Part shown: positions 41,236 through 48,878 of the stretch, in pieces
How positions within the stretch are numbered: the stretch's first letter is position 1
Layout: every line of letters starts with the position of its first letter
Source: LGRD01 sp031378125
GTDB lineage: Bacteria > Pseudomonadota > Gammaproteobacteria > Burkholderiales > Burkholderiaceae_C
Assembly (NCBI GenBank): GCA_031378125.1
Contig: JANNDW010000003.1
Coordinates: forward strand, 1 to 58,110
Length of the DNA: 58,110 bases
Direction of reading: 5' to 3'
Notes under the pieces: model-generated
What the model saw: only the letters and a program-made list of their open reading frames with translations
Told to the model about the DNA's origin: nothing
Databases searched by the model: none
Made by a program: the position numbers and the translations under genes

Positions 41236-42156
41236 CTATGGATTTGGGAGAGCCCAATCGCGCGGGCGCAGAAAGTCGCTGTACAGGCGGGCCTCGGGCG
41301 TGCCGGCAACGGGGCGCCAGTTGTAGCGCCATTTCACGATCGGCGGCATCGACATCAGAATGCTTTCGGTGCGGCCGCCCGACTGCAGGCCGAACAAGGT
41401 GCCACGGTCGAACACCAGGTTGAACTCGACATAGCGCCCGCGCCGGTAAGCCTGGAAGTCGCGCTCGCGTTCGCCGTAGGGCGTGTCGTTGCGGCGCTGC
41501 ACGATGGGCAGGTAGGCGGCCAGAAAAGCATCGCCCACTGCGCGCGTCATCGCAAAACTTTCCTCGAAACCCAGCTCCGCAAAGTCATCGAAGAACACCC
41601 CGCCGATGCCACGCGGCTCGCCGCGATGCTTGAGAAAGAAGTACTCGTCGCACCATTTCTTGAAGCGCGGATATTTGTCGTCGCCAAACGGCGCCAATGC
41701 CTCGCGATTGACCGAATGAAAGTGTTGCGCGTCTTCCTCGAACCCGTAATACGGCGTCAGATCCATGCCGCCGCCGAACCAGCTCACCGGCGCCTGGCCC
41801 GCCGGCAGCGCGGCAAGCATGCGCACATTCATGTGCACCGTGGGCACGTAAGGGTTGCGTGGGTGCATCACCACAGACACACCCATCGCCTCGAACGGCG
41901 CGCCGGCCAGCTCGGGGCGGTGCTGGGTGGCCGAAGGCGGCAGACCCTTGCCCGTGACATGCGAAAAGTTGCAGCCGCCACGCTCCAGCAATTGCCCGTC
42001 TTCGATCAGCCGCGACAGGCCGTCGCCTTCGAGCTTGCCGCCCGGCTCGCGGGTCCAGCCGTCGCTGGCGAATGGCTGGCCTTCCTCAAGCTCCAGCGCC
42101 GCGATGATGCGGCTCTGCAGCCCGAGCAGGTAGTTGCGAACGTCCTGGGTGTTCAT
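41236..42156 (-). CDS. hemF: Coproporphyrinogen III oxidase, oxygen-dependent
   Basis: Aerobic haem biosynthesis enzyme, 306 aa, homodimeric, decarboxylating coproporphyrinogen III to protoporphyrinogen IX. The full family pattern is present: LERGGCNFSHVTGKGLP, SVVMHPRNPYVPTVHMNVRM, WFGGGMDLTPYYGFEEDAQHFH, YFFLKHRGEPRGIGGVFFDD, YGERERDFQAYRRGRYVEFN, LVFDRGTLFGLQSGGRTESI and LMSMPPIVKWRYNW. It is 43 bases downstream of purD. The gap to the next gene, rsfS, is only 115 bases and lacks nadD, which normally lies there in this bacterial order. Confidence 0.96.
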   Translation of the reverse strand: MNTQDVRNYLLGLQSRIIAALELEEGQPFASDGWTREPGGKLEGDGLSRLIEDGQLLERGGCNFSHVTGKGLPPSATQHRPELAGAPFEAMGVSVVMHPRNPYVPTVHMNVRMLAALPAGQAPVSWFGGGMDLTPYYGFEEDAQHFHSVNREALAPFGDDKYPRFKKWCDEYFFLKHRGEPRGIGGVFFDDFAELGFEESFAMTRAVGDAFLAAYLPIVQRRNDTPYGERERDFQAYRRGRYVEFNLVFDRGTLFGLQSGGRTESILMSMPPIVKWRYNWRPVAGTPEARLYSDFLRPRDWALPNP

Positions 42157-42199
42157 GCTTTGGGTTGAACGCCTTGCAGATGCATCGGAAGCTCAGCGA

Positions 42200-43492
42200 T
42201 CACCGCTTGATCGCCCGGTGCCCGATGTCCCCGCGGTACTGCGCTCCGTCGAAGTGAATGCCGTGCAAAACGTCGTAGGCGCGCTGCTGGGCGAGCTTGA
42301 CCGAATCGCCCAGCACGGTGACGCACAACACACGCCCGCCCGCGGTGGCCAGCGTGCCATTGCTCAGCAAGGTGCCGGCGTGGAACACCACCGCGTCGGC
42401 GGTTTCAGCGGGGAGCCCGGTGATGGGGTCGCCCTTGCGCGGCTCCAGCGGGTAGCCGGCGCTGGCCATCACCACACCGAGCGCGACGCGCCGGTCCCAT
42501 TGCAGCGCCACCTGGTCCAGCGTGCCGTCGGTGGCATGCATCAGCAGGTCGAACAAATCGCTCTTCAGACGCATCAGGATCGGCTGCGTTTCGGGGTCGC
42601 CCAGGCGGCAATTGAACTCCACCGTGCGCGGCTGGCCGTGCGCATCGATCATCAGGCCGGCGTACAGAAAACCGGTGAACACATGGCCGTCGCGGGCCAT
42701 GCCCTGGATGGTGGGCAGGATGATCTCGTGCATCACCTTGGCATGCACGTTGGGCGTGACCACCGGCGCGGGCGAATAGGCCCCCATGCCGCCGGTGTTG
42801 GGGCCCTGGTCATCGTCGAGCAGCCGTTTGTGGTCTTGGCTGGTGGCCAGCGACAGCACGTTCTTGCCATCGCACAGCACGATGAAGCTGGCCTCCTCGC
42901 CTTCGAGAAAGTCCTCGATCACCACCCGTGCACCGCTGGCGTTGTGCTGCACGCCCAACTTGTTGTCGCCCTCGCTGCCGCTGAGCATCCAGTCAATCGC
43001 TTCGTGCGCCTGGGCCAGCGTGGTGGCCACCACCACGCCCTTGCCCGCGGCCAGGCCGTCGGCCTTGACGACGATGGGCGCGCCCTTGACGTCAGCGTAC
43101 GCGTGGGCCGCGGCAGCGGCGTCGAAAGTCCGGTGCACCGCGGTCGGAATGTGGTGACGCAGCATGAACTCCTTGGCGAATGCCTTGGAACTCTCCAGTT
43201 GCGCGGCCGCTTGGGTGGGGCCGAACACCCGCAAGCCGTGGCTGCGAAACACATCGACCACACCGGCCGCCAGCGGGCCCTCGGGGCCCACCACCGTGAG
43301 GGTGATTTTTTCGCGCCGGGCAAAGTCGGCCAGTGCCGCGGGCTCGGTGATCGGCACGTTGCGCAAGCGCGGGTCGGCCGCGGTGCCGCCGTTGCCGGGG
43401 GCCACGAACACCACCTGCACCTTGGGCGACTGCGCCAGCTTCCACGCCAGCGCGTGCTCGCGGCCGCCGTTGCCGATGACCAAAACCTTCAT
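42200..43492 (-). CDS. purD: Phosphoribosylamine-glycine ligase
   Basis: GAR synthetase, 430 aa, ATP-grasp enzyme of purine biosynthesis joining glycine to phosphoribosylamine. It begins MKVLVIGNGGREHALAWKLA, with VGPEGPLAAGVVDVFRSHGL, the grasp region DGLAAGKGVVVATTLAQA and FLEGEEASFIVLCDG, and the metal-binding segment FNCRLGDPETQPILMRLKSD; the C-terminal GARS_C domain ends in IGHRAIKR. All as in E. coli PurD (429 aa). The start overlaps the yebC stop by four bases (ATGA). Confidence 0.96.
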   Translation of the reverse strand: MKVLVIGNGGREHALAWKLAQSPKVQVVFVAPGNGGTAADPRLRNVPITEPAALADFARREKITLTVVGPEGPLAAGVVDVFRSHGLRVFGPTQAAAQLESSKAFAKEFMLRHHIPTAVHRTFDAAAAAHAYADVKGAPIVVKADGLAAGKGVVVATTLAQAHEAIDWMLSGSEGDNKLGVQHNASGARVVIEDFLEGEEASFIVLCDGKNVLSLATSQDHKRLLDDDQGPNTGGMGAYSPAPVVTPNVHAKVMHEIILPTIQGMARDGHVFTGFLYAGLMIDAHGQPRTVEFNCRLGDPETQPILMRLKSDLFDLLMHATDGTLDQVALQWDRRVALGVVMASAGYPLEPRKGDPITGLPAETADAVVFHAGTLLSNGTLATAGGRVLCVTVLGDSVKLAQQRAYDVLHGIHFDGAQYRGDIGHRAIKR

Positions 43493-44214
43493 TCTTCCAG
43501 GACCGCGTTGTGGAACACGTTTTGCGTGTCGTCCAGGTCTTCGAGCACGTCGAGCAGCTTTTGCATTCGCTGCGCGTCTTCACCGGCCAGATCGACCGAG
43601 TTCTCGGCACGCAGGGTCACTTCAGCCAGCTCGGGTTTGAGCCCGCCGGCCTCGAGCGCGTTTTTCACCTTCTCGAAGTCGGGCGGCGCGCACAGCACCT
43701 CGACGGCACCATCGTCATCGCTCACCACGTCTTCGGCACCGGCCTCCAGCGCCACTTCCATCACCCTGTCTTCGCTGGTGCCGGGCGCAAACACGAACTG
43801 CCCGCAGTGCTTGAACTGGAACGCCACCGAGCCTTCGGTGCCCATATTGCCACCGTACTTGCTGAACGCGTGGCGCACTTCGGCCACGGTGCGCACGCGG
43901 TTGTCGGTCATGCAGTCGACGATGATGGCCGCGCCGCCGATGCCATAACCTTCATAGCGGATTTCCTCGTAGCTCACGCCTTCGAGGTTGCCGGTGGCCT
44001 TGTCGATGTTTTTCTTCACCGTGTCGGCCGGCATGTTGGCGGCCTTGGCCTTTTCAACGGCCAGGCGCAGGCGCGGGTTCATCCCCAGGTCGCCGCCACC
44101 CTGGCGGGCCGCCACGGTGATCTCGCGGATCACCCGGGTCCAGACCTTGCCGCGCTTTTCGTCCTGGCGGCCCTTGCGGTGCTGGATGTTGGCCCACTTG
44201 GAATGTCCGGCCAT
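43489..44214 (-). CDS. yebC: YebC/PmpR-family DNA-binding regulatory protein
   Basis: 241 aa with the start MAGHSKWANIQHRKGRQDEK, the standard family N-terminus; the frame is open 15 codons further but without homology. Conserved: RGKVWTRVIREITVAARQGG, NPRLRLAVEKAKAANMPADT, IKKAI-type helix (VKKNIDKATGNL), EEIRYEGYGIGGAAIIVDC and the C-terminal cystathionine-like domain. Members act as transcriptional regulators, and recent work links the related family to polyproline translation relief. It heads the leftward yebC-purD-hemF unit; the divergent ArnT-like gene starts 53 bases away. Confidence 0.94.
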   Translation of the reverse strand: MAGHSKWANIQHRKGRQDEKRGKVWTRVIREITVAARQGGGDLGMNPRLRLAVEKAKAANMPADTVKKNIDKATGNLEGVSYEEIRYEGYGIGGAAIIVDCMTDNRVRTVAEVRHAFSKYGGNMGTEGSVAFQFKHCGQFVFAPGTSEDRVMEVALEAGAEDVVSDDDGAVEVLCAPPDFEKVKNALEAGGLKPELAEVTLRAENSVDLAGEDAQRMQKLLDVLEDLDDTQNVFHNAVLEE

Positions 44215-44267
44215 GAATGGGACCTTATGTTGTATACGATGCGAGCTGAATTCTAGCAACCGCTCTC

Positions 44268-46001
44268 ATGCGCTCAAGCACCCGCCCCGCACTGCGATTC
44301 CCCGAACGGCAATCCGCCGCCGTACCCGCCGCCCTCACCGCCGAAGACAGGTTCCCTGCCATCCCGCGTTGGCTGGTCGCCACGTGTGCGTTGCTGTGGA
44401 TTGTGGTCGGCCTGTTCGGGCGCGAGCCTTTCAAGCCCGATGAGGCCTACACGGTCGGTCTGGTGAAGTCCATCGTCGACACCGGCGACTGGGTCGTTCC
44501 AAGCCTCGCCGGCGAGCCGTTCATGGAGAAACCGCCGCTGTTCTTCGGCGTGGCTGCGCTGTTCGCGAAGCTGCTGCCTGGGCTGCCGCTGCACGAGGCC
44601 GCCCGTTGCGCGGTGCTGTTGTTCGTGGGCATCGGCTTGCTTGCGATCGGCCGTTGCGCGCGCGCGGTCTACGGCGCCGGCTGCGGGCGGCTTGCGGTGT
44701 TGCTGACGCTGGCCACCTTGGGCACGGTCGTGCGAATGCACCAGTTGATCACCGACACCGCGCTGTTCGCCGGCATGGCGCTGGCGCTGCTCGGCCTGGT
44801 GCGCGCGCCGCAGGCCCCCGCGCGCGGCGGCGCGCAGCTGGGGGCCGGCCTGGCCATCGCGTTTCTTTCCAAGGGACTGTTGGGCCCGGGCCTGATCGTC
44901 TGCAGCGCGCTGGCCCTGCTCGCCCATGCGCCCTGGCGCGCGCGCGTGCTCCGCAAGACCGCTGTCGTGGCCTTGCTCGTCGCGCTGCCGCCCGCGGTGG
45001 CCTGGCTGGTGGCGCTGGAAATCCGCGCGCCTGAGGCCTTGCACGTCTGGCTTTGGGACAACAACCTCGGGCGCTTCTTCGGCCTGAACGATCTGGGGCC
45101 GAAGCAGGATCTGCTGTTCTACGCCCGCACCCTGTCGTGGTACGCCCTGCCGTGCTGGCCGCTTGCGCTGTGGGGTTGGGTCCACGGCCGGCGCGCGGAT
45201 GCGCCGGAAGCGGAGCGGCTCGGCAGGGTGCCGCCGGTGCTGTTCCTCGCGGTGGGCATCGCCGTGCTGTCGTTGGCCTCGGACGGGCGCGAACTCTACG
45301 CGCTGGTGCTCGTGCCGGCGTTCGCGGTGCTGGCTGTCGGCGGGCTGCTGAGGCTGCCGCGGAAGTGGGAGCAAGGCATGGCCTGGGCGGTTGCCGCGTT
45401 CACGGTGTTGTTGTCTGCGCTGCTGTTCGCCGCCTGGGCGGCCGCGATGCTCAGCCCTGAATTGACGTCGAGGCTGCCGGCCAGCTTGGCGCTGCCGGCG
45501 ATGGTGGCCCCGTCGGTCACCGCGATGGCCGCCTACGTGTGCACCGCCGCCGCCCTGCTGGGCATGCTCGCGACGCTGCGCCGCGGCACGCTGGGCGCAC
45601 TGCCCCTGGCCGGCGCAGCGGGAAGCGGGCTGCTGTGGGCGTCGCTGATGCTCCCCTGGGGTGGCTATCTCGACGCGCTGAAGGGCTACCGATCGGTGGC
45701 CCTCGCGCTTCACACCCATCTGCCCGCAGTCGATTGCATCGCCAGCGAGGGGCTCGGCGAGGGCGAACGTGCGCTGCTCGACTACTTCATCGGCCTGCGC
45801 ACCTGGCGGGTCGAGGCCGGTTCGGCGGCGCAGGCGTGCGACGTACTGCTGGTGCAGTCGCGGCGCGACATGCCGCACCACCCGGGGCCGCCGTGGCTGC
45901 TGTGGTGGGAAGGAGCGCGGCCCGGGTCCGACACGTCGGTGCTGCAGATGTACGTCCAGCTGCCTGGCGAGGCGCTGCTGCCCGCGCTGCTGCCCCAATA
46001 G
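44268..46001 (+). CDS. ArnT-like membrane glycosyltransferase (GT83/PMT-like)
   Basis: 577 aa, inner membrane, about 12 hydrophobic spans. The first periplasmic loop after span 1 carries REPFKPDEAYTVGLVKSIVD, where the acidic pair (ExxxxDE) is the catalytic motif of PMT/ArnT enzymes, followed by GDWVVPSLAGEPFMEKPPLF, a clear ArnT-type signature. Large C-terminal soluble part (YRSVALALHTHLPAVDCIAS onward). ArnT transfers aminoarabinose from undecaprenyl phosphate to lipid A; other members transfer other sugars, so the donor is open. There is no arnBCD locus in view. It is divergent from yebC. Confidence 0.82.
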   Translation: MRSSTRPALRFPERQSAAVPAALTAEDRFPAIPRWLVATCALLWIVVGLFGREPFKPDEAYTVGLVKSIVDTGDWVVPSLAGEPFMEKPPLFFGVAALFAKLLPGLPLHEAARCAVLLFVGIGLLAIGRCARAVYGAGCGRLAVLLTLATLGTVVRMHQLITDTALFAGMALALLGLVRAPQAPARGGAQLGAGLAIAFLSKGLLGPGLIVCSALALLAHAPWRARVLRKTAVVALLVALPPAVAWLVALEIRAPEALHVWLWDNNLGRFFGLNDLGPKQDLLFYARTLSWYALPCWPLALWGWVHGRRADAPEAERLGRVPPVLFLAVGIAVLSLASDGRELYALVLVPAFAVLAVGGLLRLPRKWEQGMAWAVAAFTVLLSALLFAAWAAAMLSPELTSRLPASLALPAMVAPSVTAMAAYVCTAAALLGMLATLRRGTLGALPLAGAAGSGLLWASLMLPWGGYLDALKGYRSVALALHTHLPAVDCIASEGLGEGERALLDYFIGLRTWRVEAGSAAQACDVLLVQSRRDMPHHPGPPWLLWWEGARPGSDTSVLQMYVQLPGEALLPALLPQ

Positions 46002-46081
46002 CGCGTTGCGAGGGCAGCCGCCCAGACCGGGGCCACTCTTCGCTAGACTGCACCGCAGTTGCAACCGCTGCGGAGTACCCC

Positions 46082-47746
46082 ATGCCCATGTCCAATCCGA
46101 TCCTCGTTGCCAAGCACGCTGCCATCGAGTGCTTTTTGCTGCCCGCCATGGCCAACCGCCACGGGCTGATCACCGGCGCCACCGGCACCGGCAAGACCAT
46201 CACCTTGCAGACGATGGCCGAAAACTTCAGCCGCATCGGCGTGCCGGTGTTCATGGCCGACGTGAAGGGCGACCTGACCGGCATCACTCAAGCCGGCAGA
46301 CTGAGCGACAAACTCGCCGCGGTGCTGAAAGAGCGTGGCCTGGACGCACCCGAGGCCAAAGCCTGCCCTGCCACGCTGTGGGACGTGTTTGCAGACGCCA
46401 CCCAAGCGCAAGGCCACCCGGTGCGCGCAACCGTCAGCGACATGGGCCCGTTGTTGCTGGCGCGCATGCTGGCGCTGAATGAAACCCAGCAGGGCGTGCT
46501 GGCGCTGGTCTTCAAGATCGCCGACGACAACGGCATGGCGCTGCTGGACCTGAAAGACCTGCGCGCCATGTTGCAGTACGTGGGCGACAACGCCTCGCAG
46601 TTCACCACCGAATACGGCAACGTCAGCGCCGCCAGCATCGGCGCCATCCAACGCGGTGTGCTGCAGATTGACGAACAGGGCGGCGACCGCTTCTTCGGCG
46701 AACCGATGCTCAACATCGCCGACTTCATGCAGACCGTCGATGTGGATGAGGCCCCCACGTCGCCTGCGGCTCCTGCCCCCCAGGGGGGCGGCGCAGCCTC
46801 TAGGGGCGGCCCGTCGACGCCGCGCGGCGTCATCAACATTTTGGCCGCCGACCAGCTGATGAACAGCCCGCGCCTGTACGCCACCTTTTTGCTGTGGATG
46901 CTGAGCGAGCTGTTCGAGCAGTTGCCCGAGGTGGGCGACCTGGAGCAGCCCAAGCTGGTGTTCTTTTTCGACGAGGCGCATCTGCTGTTCAAGGAAGCGC
47001 CGACGGCATTGGTCGAGCGCATCGAGCTGGTGGTGCGGCTGGTGCGCAGCAAGGGCGTGGGCGTGTACTTCGTGACGCAGAACCCGCTGGACATTCCCGA
47101 CCCGGTGCTCGCACAACTCGGCAACCGGGTCCAGCATGCGCTGCGCGCCTTCACGCCACGCGACCAGAAGGCGGTGAAAGCAGCCGCCAGCACCATGCGC
47201 CCCAATCCCGGGCTCGACGTGGAAGCGGCCATCACCGAACTGGCGGTCGGCGAGGCATTGGTCAGCTTTCTGGACGCCAAGGGCCGGCCCAGCGTGACCG
47301 AACGCGTCTTCGTGATTCCGCCCGGCAGCCAGATCGGGCCGATCACGCCCGAGCAGCGCAAGGCGCTGATCGCCGGCTCGCTGGTGGCGGGTGTCTACGA
47401 GAAGACGGTAGACCGAGAATCGGCCTACGAAAACCTCAAGGGCCGCGCGGCCCAGAGCGCAGACATCGCCAAGCAGATGGGCGACGAGGCCACGCGGGCC
47501 GATCAGGCCGCCAAGGCGGGCGGCACCTCCGCCGGAGCAGCGCAGCCGCAGCAGGCCGGCGGCGGTGGCATTTTCGGCGGGCTGAAGGACGTGCTGTTCG
47601 GCTCCACCGGCCCACGCGGCGGCAAGCACGAGGGCCTGGCCGAATCGGCGGCGCGCTCGGCCGTGCGCAGCATCGGCTCTACGGTGGGGCGCGAGATCAT
47701 CCGCGGCGTGCTCGGCGGCATTCTGGGCGGCGGCCGGCGGCGTTGA
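46082..47746 (+). CDS. HerA/DUF853-family ATPase
   Basis: 554 aa P-loop ATPase of the HerA-FtsK clade ("helicase HerA-like", DUF853). Walker A GATGTGKT near residue 31 (LITGATGTGKTITLQTMAEN), FMADVKGDLTGI, and Walker B KLVFFFDEAHLLF near 298; sensor region SKGVGVYFVTQNPLDIPDPV. The C-terminus is Gly/Arg-rich and includes RSIGSTVGREIIRGVLGGIL. Between MQTVDVDE and RGVINILAAD, about residue 225-250, an extra 25 residues (APTSPAAPAPQGGGAASRGG and on) come from a palindromic DNA repeat. The start is ATG at 46082 (a second ATG follows two codons on). Role in the cell is uncertain; the family is associated with DNA processing. Confidence 0.87.
   Translation: MPMSNPILVAKHAAIECFLLPAMANRHGLITGATGTGKTITLQTMAENFSRIGVPVFMADVKGDLTGITQAGRLSDKLAAVLKERGLDAPEAKACPATLWDVFADATQAQGHPVRATVSDMGPLLLARMLALNETQQGVLALVFKIADDNGMALLDLKDLRAMLQYVGDNASQFTTEYGNVSAASIGAIQRGVLQIDEQGGDRFFGEPMLNIADFMQTVDVDEAPTSPAAPAPQGGGAASRGGPSTPRGVINILAADQLMNSPRLYATFLLWMLSELFEQLPEVGDLEQPKLVFFFDEAHLLFKEAPTALVERIELVVRLVRSKGVGVYFVTQNPLDIPDPVLAQLGNRVQHALRAFTPRDQKAVKAAASTMRPNPGLDVEAAITELAVGEALVSFLDAKGRPSVTERVFVIPPGSQIGPITPEQRKALIAGSLVAGVYEKTVDRESAYENLKGRAAQSADIAKQMGDEATRADQAAKAGGTSAGAAQPQQAGGGGIFGGLKDVLFGSTGPRGGKHEGLAESAARSAVRSIGSTVGREIIRGVLGGILGGGRRR
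46751..46830 (+). repeat. Palindromic repeat inserted in frame in the DUF853 gene
   Basis: Sequence centred on CCCCCCAGGGGGG (46777-46789) with flanking G/C palindromes and a following TCTAGGGGCGGCCCG. It resembles the G+C-rich intergenic palindromes common in Comamonadaceae genomes (from memory, not verified). Here it is inside a coding region and its length keeps the frame. Confidence 0.6.
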
Positions 47747-47756
47747 CAGGCCGGGC

Positions 47757-47779
47757 CGGCGAGGCTGCCCGCCTCGCCG
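47757..47779. terminator. Hairpin between convergent genes
   Basis: Stem CGGCGAGGC / GCCTCGCCG (9 bp) with loop TGCCC, at the 3' end of the DUF853 gene and just before the stop of the leftward SnoaL-like gene. There is no T-run, so intrinsic termination is doubtful; it may still act bidirectionally. A GGCGAGGCTGCCCGCC sequence at 47758-47773 recurs at 48300-48315. Confidence 0.4.
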
Positions 47780-47785
47780 AGCGCG

Positions 47786-48187
47786 TCAATCCGCCTTCAA
47801 CGCCTGAACGGATTGCCAAGTATCTGCACGGTGGCGGAACTTGACCACCTTGCCGGCATCGTTGAAATGCCAGATGTGAACTGTTTCCGGCTCGACCACC
47901 TTCTTGCCGGTGGCCTTGACCGTGAGCGTCACATCGATCAAATCGACCACCATGTTGCCGGCCGAGAAAAAGTGTTTCGGCTCGAACTGCGTGATGTCGG
48001 TGGCTTGCAGCGCCTCGAAGAAGCGCGCTACGTTGGCGCGGCCCTTGATGGGTTGCAGCCAAGGAATCGGGTTGGGGAAGCTGTTGTATTCCCATTCCAC
48101 ATCGTCGGCCAGTTCGGCCAGGATGGCCGGCACGTCACCGCGCCCGAAGGCGCCATACATCTGCTGCACTCGTTCGATCGGGGTCAT
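47786..48187 (-). CDS. SnoaL-like/NTF2-like protein
   Basis: 133 aa, nuclear-transport-factor-2 fold. MTPIERVQQMYGAFGRGDVP and AILAELADDVEWEYN are the first helices and strand of the SnoaL-like family, and WHFNDAGKVVKFRHRADTWQ is the C-terminal strand pair. AAGGAG lies seven bases before the ATG, so the start at 48187 is solid although the frame is open upstream to 48289. Members include polyketide cyclases, steroid isomerases and many small-molecule-binding proteins; no catalytic residues are diagnostic here. It is flanked by two copies of a 16-mer repeat. Function unknown. Confidence 0.8.
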   Translation of the reverse strand: MTPIERVQQMYGAFGRGDVPAILAELADDVEWEYNSFPNPIPWLQPIKGRANVARFFEALQATDITQFEPKHFFSAGNMVVDLIDVTLTVKATGKKVVEPETVHIWHFNDAGKVVKFRHRADTWQSVQALKAD

Positions 48188-48335
48188 GAAAAACTCCTTG
48201 GCGGTTCTCGCCGAACAGCGCACCGCAAGGCACGCACTCGACAGCGCAGGCTCGCCCCACGCGGCGGGGCACGCACGATCACGGCCCAAAAGGTATACGG
48301 GCGAGGCTGCCCGCCGGATGCGGCGCCGCGTGCCG

Positions 48336-48803
48336 CTACTTCATCGGTATCGGCGTGCCGCGGTCGACCGCCACGGCCGTGACGCTGTTTTGCGGCGACC
48401 CCTGGATCACGCGGTCGGAGTAGGTCAGGTAGACCAGCGTGTTGCGCTTCACATCGACCATGCGAACGATGCGCAGCTTCTTGAACACCAGTGAAATCCG
48501 CTCGCTGAAAACCTCTTCACGCTGGGCCAGCGGTTTGTCGATCACGATGGGCCCCACCTGACGGCAGGCAATCGACGCCTCGGCCTTGTCCTCGGCCAGC
48601 CCAACGGCGCCTTTGATGCCGCCGGTCTTGGCGCGCGAGACGTAGCAGGTCACGCCGCCCACCTTGGGGTCGTCGTGCGCGTCGACCACTATTTTGTGGT
48701 CGGGCCCGATGAACTTGAACACCGTGTCGACTTCGCCCACAGGCTCGGCACCGGGCTGCGAAGCCACGGCCACCATCAGCATCCCAGCGAAAAGCGTCTT
48801 CAT
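48336..48803 (-). CDS. creA: CreA family periplasmic protein
   Basis: 155 aa with a short signal peptide (MKTLFAGMLMVAVASQPGAE). The CreA pattern is complete: EVDTVFKFIGPDHKIVVDAH, DDPKVGGVTCYVSRAKTGGI, KGAVGLAEDKAEASIACRQV, EEVFSERISLVFKKLRIVRM, and VYLTYSDRVIQGSPQNSVTA. Two cysteines (about 52 and 79) could form a disulphide. The E. coli gene lies next to creBCD and its biochemical role is not known. Here it stands alone after the M14 gene, with 75 bases between. The frame extends upstream to 48851 without homology. Confidence 0.92.
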   Translation of the reverse strand: MKTLFAGMLMVAVASQPGAEPVGEVDTVFKFIGPDHKIVVDAHDDPKVGGVTCYVSRAKTGGIKGAVGLAEDKAEASIACRQVGPIVIDKPLAQREEVFSERISLVFKKLRIVRMVDVKRNTLVYLTYSDRVIQGSPQNSVTAVAVDRGTPIPMK

Positions 48804-48878
48804 GCGCAGCCCTCGACAAAGGCGCAAGCGTACACGCGGTGAACCGCTCAACGGGTGGCGCCACGGCGGCGCGACGGA

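Noticed and set aside
46082..47746. Frameshift or sequencing error at the extra segment of the DUF853 gene
   Set aside because: The reading frame continues on both sides with full homology; the insert is a multiple of three and palindromic.
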